A stretch of DNA of 64,000 nucleotides from DASCOT01 sp965197275 (GCA_965197275.1 CBDAMQ010000031.1:124001-188000), one strand, 5' to 3'. Positions 1 through 9,626 are shown, counted from the first letter of the stretch. Numbers and translations: made by a program. Notes: generated by a model from the sequence alone, not told the origin.

Positions 1-162
1 GACAAGCACATGGACGGCAACGGCGCCTCGGCCGACGCACTGCTTCACGTCGCCGATGCGGCATGGCAGATGAACGAAGGGTCGATCTGCGGGCTGGGCC
101 AGGCAGCCCCGCTGCCGCTGACGCTGGCGATGAAACACTTCCCAGAGGACTTCGAGGCATGA
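1..162 (+). CDS. fdhB: Formate dehydrogenase NADH-binding (NuoF-like) subunit, C-terminal end
   Basis: Only the last 53 residues are in the window. They contain the SICGLGQAAP motif, followed by a PLTLAMKHF segment and an acidic end. In NuoF/HoxF/FdhB-type flavoproteins this motif follows the Cys cluster that binds the N3-type [4Fe-4S] centre. The stop codon overlaps the ATG of the catalytic subunit by four bases (ATGA), which indicates translational coupling. The place directly upstream of a NuoG-like formate dehydrogenase alpha subunit supports FdhB of an NAD-dependent formate dehydrogenase rather than complex I NuoF; a separate NuoF is encoded at 32884-34686. The 5' part lies outside the window, so FMN and NAD sites cannot be checked. 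Confidence 0.8.
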   Translation, partial: DKHMDGNGASADALLHVADAAWQMNEGSICGLGQAAPLPLTLAMKHFPEDFEA

Positions 163-3038
163 GCGACGACACGATCAAGCTCAACGGTCGTGAGTACCCG
201 TTCACGCAGGGCGAGACGGTGCTCGACGTGGCGGCTCGTCACGACATCTACATCCCGACGCTGTGCCATGACCCGCGCCTCGACCCCGCCGGCGCCTGCC
301 GCACCTGCCTGGTCGAGATCGACGGCTGGGGACGCCTGCCTCCCGCATGCGCCACCGTGGCTAAGGCGGGCATGGAGATCATTACCGAGAACCCGCGCAT
401 CGACCGCCACCGCAAGACGCTGATCGGTCTCTACATGACCGACCATCCCGAAACCCGCGAGGAGGCTGAGCCCGGCGTTCTCAACGAGCTGTTCGAGATG
501 GCGGCGAGGTACGAAGCGCCGACCGATTGGGGGTACATGGCCCCGGTGCGTACAGCGCGCCCCGACGACCGTAATCCCTACGTCAACTTCGACCCGGATC
601 TGTGCATTCTCTGCGCCCGCTGCGTGCGCTACTGCGACGAGATCGAGGGGGTCAACGCGATCACGCTGGCCAACCGCGGCTCCGAGACCACCATCTCGAC
701 GGTCGACGAGCTCTCGCTGATGGACACCAGCTGCGAGCTCTGCGGTGGCTGCATCGACGTCTGCCCGACCGGGGCGATGGGCGAGAAGATGCCGCTCATT
801 CGCGGCCACAAGCCGGAGCGCGAGCTCACCAAGGTGCGCAGCACCTGTAACTTCTGCGGCGTCGGTTGCCAGCTCGACCTCAACGTCGATCCCGAGGGCC
901 GCGACGGCTTGGGCAGCCTGGTCAAGGTCTCCAGCCCGCCGGTCGGTACGACGACCAACGACGGGAACTTGTGCGTCAAGGGTCGCTTTGCCTACGACTT
1001 CGTGCACCATGAAGACCGCCTCGACACCCCCATGGTTCGCGGTGATGACGGCCAGATGCACGCCGCGACCTGGGACGAGGCGCTCGCCGCGGCGGCCGCC
1101 GGCCTGATGGGCGTCAAGGATCGCCACGGCTCCGACAGCCTGGGCTTCGTTTCCTCGTCACGCTGTACCATGGAAGAGAACTTCCTGGTCCAGAAGATGG
1201 CCCGAGCGGTGTTCGGTACGAACAACGTGCATCAATGTGCCGCCACGTGACACGCGCCCACCGTGGCCGGTCTGGTCACAACGTTCGGCGCCGGGGCGAT
1301 GACCAACTCCATCGGCGAGATTCGCGACGCCGACTTCCTGTTCGTCATCGGTAGCAACACCTCCGAAGCGCACCCCATCATCGCCATGGAGATGAAGCAG
1401 GCGGTGCGTCGCGGCGCCACCATGGTGGTCGCCGATCCGCGTTCGATCTGGATGACCTCGATCGCCGAAAAGCACCTGCAGCTGCGGCCGGGCACCGATG
1501 TGTGGCTGCTCAACGCCATGGCCAACGTCATCGTTACCGAAGGCCTGGTCGATCAGGAGTTCATCGACGCCAATACCGAAGACTGGGAGTCGGTGCGTGA
1601 CACGGTGCTCAAGTACACGCCCGAGGAGGCCGAGAAGGTCACCGGCATTCCGGCCGAGGACATCCGCTGGACGGCGCGGCGCTACGCCACCACCGAGAAA
1701 GCAGGCATCTACTACACGCTCGGCATCACCGAGCACTCGCACGGCACCGACAACGTCTACTGCCTCGCCAACCTGGTGCTGATGACTGGCCACCTCGGCA
1801 AGCCGTCGGCCGGCATGAACCCGCTGCGCGGTCAGAACAACGTCCAGGGCGCCAACGACGCCGGGGCAACGCCGATCTACCTGCCCGGCTACCAGCGCGT
1901 CGACGATCCCGAGGTGCACGCCAAGTACGAGAAGTCGTGGGGCGTGAAGCTGTCGCCGGACCCGGGCATGAACCTCAACATCATGATGAAAGCGGTCGGC
2001 AAGCAGATCAAAGGCATGTTCGTGATGGGCGAGGACATCGTGTTGTCGGAGCCCAACGTCAAGCATCTCGAGGAGGGGCTCAACAACATCGAGTTCCTGG
2101 TTTACCAGGACGCTTTCCTCAACGAGACGGCGCGCTTCGCCGACGTCATCTTCCCGGCTGCGGTGTTCGCCGAGAAGGAAGGCACGTTCACCAATTCCGA
2201 GCGTCGCGTACAACGGGTACGCAAGGCGGTGGAGCCGCCGGGCATGGCGCTCCCTGACTGGGAGATCGTGCGGAATCTATCGAATGCCGCAGGAGCCGGT
2301 TGGGAATACGAGTCGGCGGCCGAGGTCTACGATGAGCTCGCGCGCGACACGCTCCAGTTCACCGGCATCAGCCACGCCCGCATTGACGCCGAATCGCACC
2401 GTGGGCGGACCGGCATCCAGTGGCCGTGTCCGGATTCCGAGCATCCGGGCACCGAGTTCCTGCACGAGGGCGGTGCCCTGCGCGGCAAGGCGCTGTTCGT
2501 CGCCGCCGACTACCGCCCGTCGATGGAGGTCGAAGACGAGGACTACGGCCTGCTGCTGTCGACCGGGCGCACGCTCTACCACTACAACTGCGCCACCCAG
2601 ACTCGTCGCGAGACCGGGCTCGACATGAAGCAGTCGGACCCGTTCGTCGAGATCCACCGTCGCGACGCTCGCAAGCGCGGCATCGAGCACGGCGATCTGG
2701 TCGAGGTATCGACGCGTCGCGGCGAGATCCAGGTGCGCGCTATCGTCTCGCGCCAGGTGCGCCCCGGCTGTATCTGGATGCCGCTGCACTTTGCCGAGGC
2801 ACGGGCCAACCTGCTCACCAACGACGCTGGCGACCCGGTCACCCAGACGGCCGAGTACAAGGTCTGCGCCGCCGAGATCGTCAAGGTCGAGTCAGCCACC
2901 GACTCGGAACGCGACGAGCTGTTCCCCGGCACGTACTACGGCATCCAGGGGCCCGGCTACAACGTCACCGAGTTCCAGGGTGGCGCCGCCGAAGTGGCCG
3001 TGCCGGTGCTGCACAGCCCGGATCGCGGCGGGGGCTGA
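159..3038 (+). CDS. fdhA: Selenocysteine formate dehydrogenase catalytic subunit (UGA at 1248-1250 read as Sec)
   Basis: A 959-residue molybdopterin formate dehydrogenase that oxidises formate and passes electrons to the NuoF-like partner. An N-terminal [2Fe-2S] ferredoxin domain has Cys36, 47, 50 and 64. Next come two ferredoxin-type [4Fe-4S] motifs (CILCARCVRYC from residue 149, then CELCGGCIDVCP), then the CNFCGVGC cluster of the Mo/W-bis-PGD domain. The frame stops at UGA 1248-1250 and goes on in the same frame to 3038. The UGA sits exactly where this family has Cys or Sec before HAPTVAGL, as E. coli FdhF does at Sec140, so it is Sec364. A SECIS hairpin follows at the canonical distance. 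Automatic callers would report two broken genes. The start ATG overlaps the stop of the upstream subunit. Expression needs SelA-D, none of which is visible here. Confidence 0.93.
1248..1279 (+). promoter_or_regulatory. Bacterial SECIS element directing selenocysteine insertion
   Basis: The UGA is followed after 18 nt by the loop GGUCU (1269-1273). A perfect six-pair stem closes it (GTGGCC 1263-1268 with GGTCAC 1274-1279, one pair G-U). Spacing and GGUCU loop are the same as in the E. coli fdhF SECIS recognised by SelB. The element lies inside the coding sequence, as is usual in bacteria. Confidence 0.92.
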
Positions 3039-4346
3039 TCAACGCGACACTCCGGACGTCAGCGGTCGCGACGGACCGATCGTCGGATGTCGTAGCGGTC
3101 CCTTGAAGAAGGGAAGGGCGAGCCTCGAGCGGGCCGCAAGGTTCGGCGCCGAGCTGCTCGCGAAGTACAGCAACACACCCGAGCTCGCCGATCCGCCGCT
3201 GACACTCAGCTCGACCTGGTAGTGGTCCCGGGGCCCGCTCAGCGAGGCGAACTCGACGGTTGCACCGGCGTCAGCGGCGCTGATATCGACCCTTCGAGTC
3301 GCCACCTTCCGTCGCGTCCCTTTCTTGTCAATGTCGAATAGCGACGCCTCGAGCTCTTTCGGTGCTGTATCGGGCGGGCTGAAGTTCTGCTTCATGAGCA
3401 TCAGCCCGACGCTTACGTCGGTTCGTGCGCCGCCGCGGGTAACACGCGTCGACGGAATGTCGGCGCTCCATTCGGGCAACTTCCCAGCGGGGGTCGTGCC
3501 TTTGACGTTGAACGAATCGCTTACGAACGTGAGCGTACGTACAAGCGGCCCGCCCTGGCCGGGTCGTGCAAGCAGATGCGCTCGGGGGTGGGAGGCGCGC
3601 ATCGAAGCCGCGCGAAGGTCGTGCCCTCCGCCCGTGCCCGACCGGGTCTTTGCTCTACCGAGGATTGCTGCTCCGTAGGTCACGAGGCCGGGAAGCAGGC
3701 TGCCTCCGACGAATTCCAGCTCTACTCTGTGGTGGCTGTCAGCGGCAGGGACGTTCTTGAATTCGAGCTCCTGCGTTCCGTTCTTGGCAATCTTCCCGCT
3801 ACGGGTCCCGACGGTCTCCTTTTCCCCTTTCTTGCCCACGGCGTAGAGCGTCGCGCTCATCTTCTTGGGCACGTTGTCGGGGGCGCCGAAGTCTTCGCCC
3901 GTGATGATCACAGAGACCAGGATGGAGCGGGAGCCAGAGCGGTTCAGCGTCTCGGGGAGGTCCGTTCGCCAAGTCGGGAGCCTCTTCCCGCTGGTCTTTG
4001 TTCGGATAGTGAATATCTCGGTAACGCCAGTGCCATTGCTGGAGGTGCCGGCTGATCGGGATGGCGGTTGCGCCGCGGTCCTGAGCTGTTCTGTCAGTGC
4101 CCCGTCCAGTCTCTCTAGGCACTTTTCCCGGACTTTCTCTTTGGCGCCCGGGTAGAGCAACCGATTGCACAGGATTGTGCCGAGGTAGACCCGGAGTTGG
4201 ACGACTTCGTTCTCTTCCGCGGCGAGCGCAGCAAGGAAATCCCCGCAACCCGCAAGAGTCGACACCAAGATGGCGCTCATCAGCGCGCTGCAGATAGTGC
4301 GTCGCCGCCCGCCTTGCGACTTTGGTGTGGTTCCCCTTGATCTCAC
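3039..4346 (-). CDS. Lipoprotein with two copies of a lineage-specific secreted domain (paralogue A)
   Basis: About 435 residues. I chose GTG 4346 because a GGAGG lies four bases upstream. A basic n-region and hydrophobic stretch end in the lipobox LAGC, so this is an outer-membrane or periplasmic lipoprotein. The rest holds two copies of a module of about 130 residues. The shared pattern is GKLP-x-W near the start, a DVSV/SILVSV strand, the segment ATLYAV-GKKGEKE or SLFDIDKKGTRR, and an ending S-HY-VEL-GGS-SG-L-Y. The same module occurs in the genes at 7609-8379 and 8376-8963 and in fragments at 9333-9523 and 10510-10593. It looks all-beta. I do not recognise a named family. The stop codon abuts fdhA tail to tail with no gap, so the two share their 3' region. 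Confidence 0.75.
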   Translation of the reverse strand: MRSRGTTPKSQGGRRRTICSALMSAILVSTLAGCGDFLAALAAEENEVVQLRVYLGTILCNRLLYPGAKEKVREKCLERLDGALTEQLRTAAQPPSRSAGTSSNGTGVTEIFTIRTKTSGKRLPTWRTDLPETLNRSGSRSILVSVIITGEDFGAPDNVPKKMSATLYAVGKKGEKETVGTRSGKIAKNGTQELEFKNVPAADSHHRVELEFVGGSLLPGLVTYGAAILGRAKTRSGTGGGHDLRAASMRASHPRAHLLARPGQGGPLVRTLTFVSDSFNVKGTTPAGKLPEWSADIPSTRVTRGGARTDVSVGLMLMKQNFSPPDTAPKELEASLFDIDKKGTRRKVATRRVDISAADAGATVEFASLSGPRDHYQVELSVSGGSASSGVLLYFASSSAPNLAARSRLALPFFKGPLRHPTIGPSRPLTSGVSR

Positions 4347-4649
4347 GTCACCTCCCGAGTCCGGCCGTCTAGGTGCGACTGACTCCGACCACCCTGTCAG
4401 GGTGATACGAAGACAGTCGAAGGCAATCAGAGAGTGGTCCCGACATGCTCGTCGTGGGAATACGCTCCGGGTTTGCGTCGAGGACAAGGGCCGCTACGCG
4501 TCGACAGCCCGCCGTTCTTCGCTTGCATGTGTCCACACAGGAAGAGCGGATACCAGAGTCGGACAAGAACTGGCGCAAGACACGAGAGCGAAACGACAAC
4601 GAGGCGATAGTCGCGCCCCCCGCGGGTACCGGGGTGCTGCCGGCGGGTG

Positions 4650-6515
4650 CTACTCGGCCGCCAAGCGGCTCCGGGCATCGAGTACCGGCGGCAGGTCGGC
4701 GTCGGCATCCGCCCAGACTTCGAGGAACCGTCCGAAGGCGCTCCGGGCCGCGGCCCGATCACCGTCGCCGTCGTATGCGAGGCCGAGGTGGTAATGAGCT
4801 AGTGGATAGCGTGGGTTGATCCGGAGCACGCGCTCGAATTCGGCCACGGCCTCGTCGTGCTGGCCGATCTCAAGATACGCTCTTCCCAGGGCGTCCTCGA
4901 GCGGCTCGGTCGCCCATACCAGTGGCCGACGCTGCAGTCCCTCGCGGATGTGACCCAGACCTTCCTCGGCTCTGCCCTGCAATATCGCCAAGCGGCCTAA
5001 GAAAACCAGCAAGTGCCGGGTTACGGGACGGCGCCCACGGTCGCTCCAGGGCCAGCGGCCGATCCGGGTTTCAAACAGGCTCTCGGCGGTCGCGACGTCG
5101 GCTCGGGCGAGCGCTAGGTCGAGAGGTAGGAGGCTGGTGGGGCTGAGCCCATCCACCTGTAGCGCCAGCTCGGCGACTCGCTCGTACCTCCCGGAGCGAA
5201 GCGCGAGCAGGGCGCGGCGCTCGAGGCCAACCGTGCGCTCGTAGTCGGACGCAGCCTGTTCCGTATAGATGCGGAACTGGTCGTCAGCCTCTCGGTATCG
5301 GCCAGTCTGAAACATCAGGTTGGCGAGGTGACGGCGGGCGATTTCGAAGTCGGGTCGGAGCTCCAGCGCTCGGCGGTATTCCTTTTCGGCGTCGTCGTAA
5401 TCGCCGAACCACTGCAAGCTCAGGCCGAGGCTATCGTGCGCATTGGAGTCGTCCGGCACCAGCTCCACATAGCGGCGGTGCTGTCGCTGAGCGGCATCTT
5501 TCTGGTAGGTCCAGAGGTAGAAGTTGCCGAGCGAGTTGTGCACCCACGGGTCGTTCGGCGCCAGCGCCGCTGCCCTCGACAGCGCGCTGATCGCGGCCGT
5601 GAGCTGATCTTCGCCGGAAAGCAGCTTGCCAAGGGTAACTAGGGCCTCCGGATCGTTGGGGAACCGCTGGGCCAGCTGCTCGAAGGTCGCCGTTGCCTCC
5701 TCGAACTCCAGCCGCGCGATCTGAAGCCACCCCTCCGAGAAGCTTCGTGCCTTGCTGCCAAGACCGTCGGGGATGCGCAAGGCGCGCTCCAGCGCTGCTT
5801 CGGCGTCGGCGGGGCGTCCCCAGAGCACAGCGTACGTGTACCCGAGACGCGCGTGTGCGATCGCGAAGTCGGGGTCCAGCTCGATTGCGGTCTCGAACTG
5901 CTCTACGGCCTTCGCGTTGAGGTAGCTGCGCCCAAGATCGAGCCCCCGTTCGTATGCGCGCTGGGCGTCGGACGACTGACTCGGCGACGATCTGAAGAGG
6001 CTGGGTTCGCGTGCGGCGGCCGCCACCGGCACGTCGACTTCGATGCTGTCGAGCGAGCTCCGCCGAACCAGCGCCGGGGCGGCGATGGCGGCTGCCAGAA
6101 ACACGAACAGCAGCGCCCAGTGAACCGTCGAGCCCTCGTTGTCGGTTGAGCGCGAGCCGCCGACGCCGGCTACCACAACATCGCCGGGTACCGGCCCGAT
6201 CTCGAGGTTCGCGACGAACCGGTACCCGCGGTGATGGAGGGTCTTGATGAAGCGCGGCTCGCGGGCGTCGTCGCCGAGCTCACGGCGTAGCTCGACGATC
6301 ACCTGTACCAGGGTGTCGTCAGTGACGGCGGTGTTCGGCCAGCACGCGTCCATCAGCTCGTCGCGCGAGACGATGCGATCGCTATGCTCGATGAGATGAG
6401 TCAGGACCGCGCACGTTTTCGGGCGCAGCGTAGTGTCGTCGCTTTCGGTCCGGAGCGCAGCTGTGGCGGGATCGAAGACCATCCCCGCAAACGCGTACGT
6501 GGACCGATCCGACAC
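4650..6515 (-). CDS. Membrane-bound winged-helix regulator with TPR repeats (CadC/ToxR-like architecture)
   Basis: About 621 residues, starting at GTG 6515 with GGGAGG upstream. Residues 1-105 form an OmpR-type winged helix (RPKTCAVLTHLI, DELMDACWP, TLVQVIVELRRELGD, IKTLHHRGYRFVA), the DNA-binding domain of CadC/ToxR-like proteins. One transmembrane segment follows near residues 132-150 (ALLFVFLAAAIAAPAL). The periplasmic part carries about ten TPR motifs with typical spacing (ALELRPDF, ELDPDFAIAHARLGYTY, INPRYPLAHYHLGLAY). It probably senses an envelope signal or assembles protein complexes and controls transcription directly from the membrane. The adjacent secreted paralogue genes are candidate targets by position only. 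No receiver domain or kinase partner is visible. Confidence 0.85.
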   Translation of the reverse strand: MSDRSTYAFAGMVFDPATAALRTESDDTTLRPKTCAVLTHLIEHSDRIVSRDELMDACWPNTAVTDDTLVQVIVELRRELGDDAREPRFIKTLHHRGYRFVANLEIGPVPGDVVVAGVGGSRSTDNEGSTVHWALLFVFLAAAIAAPALVRRSSLDSIEVDVPVAAAAREPSLFRSSPSQSSDAQRAYERGLDLGRSYLNAKAVEQFETAIELDPDFAIAHARLGYTYAVLWGRPADAEAALERALRIPDGLGSKARSFSEGWLQIARLEFEEATATFEQLAQRFPNDPEALVTLGKLLSGEDQLTAAISALSRAAALAPNDPWVHNSLGNFYLWTYQKDAAQRQHRRYVELVPDDSNAHDSLGLSLQWFGDYDDAEKEYRRALELRPDFEIARRHLANLMFQTGRYREADDQFRIYTEQAASDYERTVGLERRALLALRSGRYERVAELALQVDGLSPTSLLPLDLALARADVATAESLFETRIGRWPWSDRGRRPVTRHLLVFLGRLAILQGRAEEGLGHIREGLQRRPLVWATEPLEDALGRAYLEIGQHDEAVAEFERVLRINPRYPLAHYHLGLAYDGDGDRAAARSAFGRFLEVWADADADLPPVLDARSRLAAE

Positions 6516-6617
6516 CGCTTCTGACCTCCCGATGACGGTCTGAATGAATCACGATACCCAAGTCATCGGGGCATCGCTACGGGCACCACGCTCACGCCGA
6601 TCGACCCGGCCCTCGTT

Positions 6618-6850
6618 CTACGCGTCGTCTTCGGTCGGTGCGTAGAGCTCTAGGCGACCGCATTCACGACAGCGGTAAACCTCGACTCGGTATCGCTCGC
6701 GGCCTTTGATCGAGCGGCCTACCACTTCTTTTCCGGCGCTTCGCCGGGTACCCAGCTGACTGGCGACGGCTGGGCATGGTCGAACTCGGGAAAGAAGCCG
6801 GGCTCCAAGCGTCTTCGACAGCGGCGGCAATCGGTGTCACGCGGGGGCAT
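6618..6850 (-). pseudogene. Frameshifted small zinc-ribbon protein
   Basis: Two reading frames join into one plausible 75-residue protein. From ATG 6850 one frame gives MPPRDTDCRRCRRRLEPGF and runs to WVPGEAPEKKW, then stops at 6719. Another frame continues GRSIKGRERYRVEVYRCREC and ends GRLELYAPTEDDA at 6618. Two CxxC knuckles flank an EPGF/WVPGE core, as in the DUF6487-type putative zinc-ribbon proteins. A single-base indel near 6725 separates the halves. It may be a real mutation or a sequencing error, but several other damaged genes lie beside it. Confidence 0.6.
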
Positions 6851-6858
6851 GCGACTCC

Positions 6859-7115
6859 TCAGCGCTCGAAGCGAACAGTACGTTGGCGACTGAACTCGAA
6901 CTCCATCACGTCGCCCTCGGGTGCGAAGTACAGATCCATCTCGCCCTCGGTGTTGTCCATGAGGTTGAACGTCATGACGCTCTTGAAGGTGTCCTAGAGG
7001 TAGTCGCCCCACGAGCCGTCCACGCGCTCCATGGTGTTGATGGCGTCGATCATGCGCATGTAGACGACCTGGACGATGCTCGACTGGAAGCCGCTAGTGG
7101 GCGCCTGGCCGGTGG
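6859..7115 (-). pseudogene. C-terminal remnant of an unrecognised protein with an internal stop
   Basis: Read on the minus strand, about 85 residues look like real protein (SIVQVVYMRMIDAINTMERV, then GDYL, then MTFNLMDNTEGEMDLYFAP and EFEFSRQRTVRFER), but TAG at 6994-6996 interrupts them. No start or N-terminal part can be found: the fdhA fragment begins immediately beyond. I do not recognise the family. Confidence 0.5.
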
Positions 7116-7132
7116 TCACCCGCGTGCCGTGG

Positions 7133-7446
7133 AGAGGACATCCGCTGGACGGCACGGCGATACGCCACCACCGAGAAGGCCGGTATCTGCCACACCCTCG
7201 GCATCACCGAGCACTCGCACGGCACCGACAACGTCTACTGCCTTGCCAACCTGGTGCTGATGACCGGCCATCTGGGCAAGCCCTCGGCCGGAATAAACCC
7301 GTCGCGCGGCCAGAACAACGTCCAGGGAGGACATCGTGCTGTCGGAGCCCAACGTCAAGTATCTCGAGGAGGGCTCAACAACATCGAGTGCCTGGTTTAC
7401 CAAGACCCTTCCTCAACGAGACGGCGCACTTCGCCGACGTCATCTG
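7133..7446 (+). pseudogene. Decayed duplicate of fdhA (middle part, internal deletion)
   Basis: The DNA closely follows the intact fdhA from about 1657 to 2152: GHLGKPSAG, the EHSHGTDNVYCLANL region and NETAHFADVI are all readable. About 182 bases matching fdhA 1850-2031 are missing. The junction joins a GTCCAGG end to GAGGACATCG. Smaller losses shift the frame further. High nucleotide similarity with no open frame points to a recent duplication followed by decay. Confidence 0.88.
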
Positions 7447-7608
7447 ACCGCGGCATCGCGGGCAGTCGTTGTCGAACGGAGGCATCGTCTTTCCTCGGCG
7501 GCGACAGACGCGATGTGACGACTGCGGTAGGCAAGTCGTTCCGGGTCAGCTACTGCGATGTAGTGCAGCGCCTCCCAGGAGGCAAGCCGGCTCGTCCGCC
7601 ACTCCAGT

Positions 7609-8379
7609 CTAGCGTTGAGTCATGCGGGCACGTAGCAGCGCCCCGAGCGTTCCAGCAGGCAGTCTCAGGGTTCCGGGTGGGACGGCCGTGGCGAGGAAAG
7701 CCAGTCGGCCGCCGTTGACCGTGCCGCCGGAAGTGCTGACCTCAACGCGATAGTGGCTGCCCGGCATCTTGACCTTCTGGAAAACAATAGTCGCACCGCC
7801 GTCATCCTTGACCGCCTTGCCGCTCTTTCGCCCGATCTTCTTTTCCTTGCCCTTACCATCGACTGAGTAGACCGTCGCGGTAGCCGAATTGAACAAGTTC
7901 GTCGCCGGCGCCAGCTCGTCGGTGAGCGCGAGGATCCCGATCTGCAGGTCGACCGTAGCGAGACTGCGGGCTCGCGCGCCGGCCCCGAAGTCCGGATACA
8001 GCTCGGCCGACCAGATGGGCAGCTTGCCGCCACCCACCGTCCCCTGCACACGGTAGCCTCCGACCGTCATCGCCGCGGCGCTGGCAACCGTGGCAGCGCG
8101 TGGCTGCGGCGATGGCGACGGGACGGCAACGCGACTGAATTGACAGAGCTCCCGGCCTTCTTTGTCAGTGAAGCCGAGCGAGTTGTTGAAGGCCCTGCAC
8201 AGAAGGATGAACCAGCCGAGCTCCCCGGGTTCGTCCCCCAGCTGCAACTGCAGCGAGCACCCCGCGAGCGGTTGTGTGAGCAATGCCGCTGTCAGGGCCA
8301 AGCAACACGCTGAGCGCAACAGGTCGGCGCGTGCCCAAGAGCGGTGTCCGCCACGAGAGACGGGCCGACGAGCGCTCAC
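7609..8379 (-). CDS. Secreted lipoprotein, paralogue B of the local family
   Basis: About 256 residues starting at GTG 8379, which overlaps the stop of the next gene upstream (8376-8378), so the two are translationally coupled. The n-region is long and basic, and a hydrophobic core ends in the lipobox PLAGC. A Cys-containing linker precedes one copy of the shared module: GGGKLPIWSAELYP, ATVDLQIGILAL, TATVYSVDGKGKEKKIG, then GSHYRVEVSTSGGTVNGGRL. Relative to the two-domain paralogue at 3039-4346 it keeps only one module. Function is unknown. The conserved pattern GKLP-x-W ... VYSVD-GKGK ... SHYRVE defines the family here. Confidence 0.75.
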   Translation of the reverse strand: MSARRPVSRGGHRSWARADLLRSACCLALTAALLTQPLAGCSLQLQLGDEPGELGWFILLCRAFNNSLGFTDKEGRELCQFSRVAVPSPSPQPRAATVASAAAMTVGGYRVQGTVGGGKLPIWSAELYPDFGAGARARSLATVDLQIGILALTDELAPATNLFNSATATVYSVDGKGKEKKIGRKSGKAVKDDGGATIVFQKVKMPGSHYRVEVSTSGGTVNGGRLAFLATAVPPGTLRLPAGTLGALLRARMTQR

Positions 8380-8963
8380 GAGCCCGATCCTTCTTGGTGG
8401 GCGGGCCGCGGCGAGGCCGAGCCGCGCGCTACTCTGCCTCCGCTGGACAAGCTCACGGTGCCGCTGAACATCAGCGAATCACTGCCCACCGAGCCGCCGA
8501 CCAGTTTTGCCTCGGCCCGGAAGCTACTGGGCGGGCTGTTCACCTTGCGGAATTCCACCTCCGCGACTCCGGTACTGGCCTTGCGTTTCGCCTTCTTGGT
8601 GGCCACCTTCGACTCGCCGCCGTCGATGTCCACGGCATAGAGCGTTACCTCGACTTTGCCGAACCCGGTCTTGGCGGGCGCGAAGGCTTCGTCGAGGACC
8701 AACGCCGCGACTCCCACATCGAATCGAGCAGCGGCCTTCGCCGCCGGCGGCTGCAGCGGCAACGACACAACGGGGAGGCGCCCGGCACCTACGTTGCCGC
8801 CTACCGAGTACATCTGAAAGGCCATCGCGCCAGTCGGCTTGACGCTGCCGAGCCGCATCGTCGGCAAGCTGACGGCATCGACGCGAGCGACCGCGAAGCC
8901 AGCCGCGGCGGCAACAATCGCCGCCAAACCGATCGCTGGAACACGCAGGGTCTTCATGGGCAT
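8376..8963 (-). CDS. Secreted protein, paralogue C of the local family
   Basis: About 195 residues. I take ATG 8963 (MPMKTLR) because it gives a clean Sec signal (KTLRVPAIGLAAIVAAAAG) with no lipobox Cys, so unlike its neighbours it is probably soluble in the periplasm or exported. One module follows: GAGRLPVVSLPLQPP, ARFDVGVAALVLDEAFAP, VEVTLYAVDIDGGESKVATK, FRKVNSPPSSFRAEAKLVGG and SVGSDSLMFSG. The stop overlaps the GTG of paralogue B by three bases, which places both in one operon with C first. I cannot assign a function. Confidence 0.72.
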   Translation of the reverse strand: MPMKTLRVPAIGLAAIVAAAAGFAVARVDAVSLPTMRLGSVKPTGAMAFQMYSVGGNVGAGRLPVVSLPLQPPAAKAAARFDVGVAALVLDEAFAPAKTGFGKVEVTLYAVDIDGGESKVATKKAKRKASTGVAEVEFRKVNSPPSSFRAEAKLVGGSVGSDSLMFSGTVSLSSGGRVARGSASPRPAHQEGSGS

Positions 8964-9078
8964 CGTTCTTCTCGCTCCGTCTGTTTCTGCCACCCGCTTG
9001 ATAGGTGACCGTGGCTGGAACGAACACGTCCGCCGCACCCCCGAGCAAACGCCCGTATTCTACACGGCGAGCGGACCC

Positions 9079-9262
9079 TCATTGCGGCTCCATCAGCTCC
9101 AGCCCCAGCGTCTTGTCCTTGTCGATCGCCGGGATGCCCTAGGTCAGCCATCTAGGTGCCGGCCCTTTGCTTCAAGTAGTGGCTGAAGAACCGCTGCATG
9201 CGGTTGTCCAGTCGACCTTGTTGGCGCGCGGCGTCGGTCAGTGTGGCTCACCGTTGTCATTG
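9079..9262 (-). pseudogene. Remnant of an S9-family (prolyl oligopeptidase/DPP-like) peptidase C-terminus
   Basis: Pieces of the conserved C-terminal region are readable in two frames: NDNGEPH-stop-PTPRANKVDW, then RMQRFFSHYLKQRAGT-stop, then GIPAIDKDKTLGLELMEP before a terminal stop. In S9 peptidases this stretch carries the catalytic His (EPHW-type) and the helix with FFDHYLK. Stops and frameshifts show it is dead. No upstream part remains. Confidence 0.65.
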
Positions 9263-9332
9263 ATCAGCCAGGCGGGTGTGTACCCAGCTGTCGCCGGGCA
9301 CGGCGCCGTCGTGTGACGACCGCAGTAAGCAA

Positions 9333-9523
9333 AGCGCAACCTCGAGCTTGCCGAAGCCGGTTTTCGGAGTTTCCCCGTTCGCGTCCGTCACAATCACGCT
9401 GACGTGGACATCGAGCCTCGCATTGGCTGTTGCCTCCGGCGGTCGCAGCGACATCGACACGACCGGTACTTCGTTCGCGGCAACCGTGCCGGTCACGTTG
9501 TAGAGCTGGGCCGCATAGTGCAG
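9333..9523 (-). pseudogene. Truncated copy of the secreted paralogue family (fragment D)
   Basis: The translation LHYAAQLYNVTGTVAANEVP continues with VVSMSLRPPEATANARLDVH and VSVIVTDANGETPKTGFGKL. It aligns along its length with paralogue C (MYSVGGNVGAGRLPVVSLPL, ARFDVGVAALVLDEAFAPAK, TGFGKVEVTLYAV). It stops matching just before the LYAVD segment, and no signal peptide remains. Confidence 0.7.
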
Positions 9524-9626
9524 TGCCGGGGGAAACTGGGTGCAGTTTGCACGATTTAAACTCGTGTTTCACCGGTGGCGGCGGTACGTCCGACCCGGCG
9601 CGTCATGAAGTGGTAACTACCGGGCG

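Noticed and set aside
1..162. Assignment of the first fragment to complex I nuoF
   Set aside because: A complete NuoEF is encoded at 32884-34686, and this fragment overlaps the formate dehydrogenase start codon.
45..1127. Long minus-strand open frame opposite the fdhA 5' part
   Set aside because: It is antisense to conserved Fe-S motifs and has no recognisable domain; high GC gives long spurious antisense frames.
7254..7718. 154-residue open frame covering the fdhA remnant
   Set aside because: It joins an fdhA fragment to unrelated antisense sequence of the secreted gene; it is not a gene.
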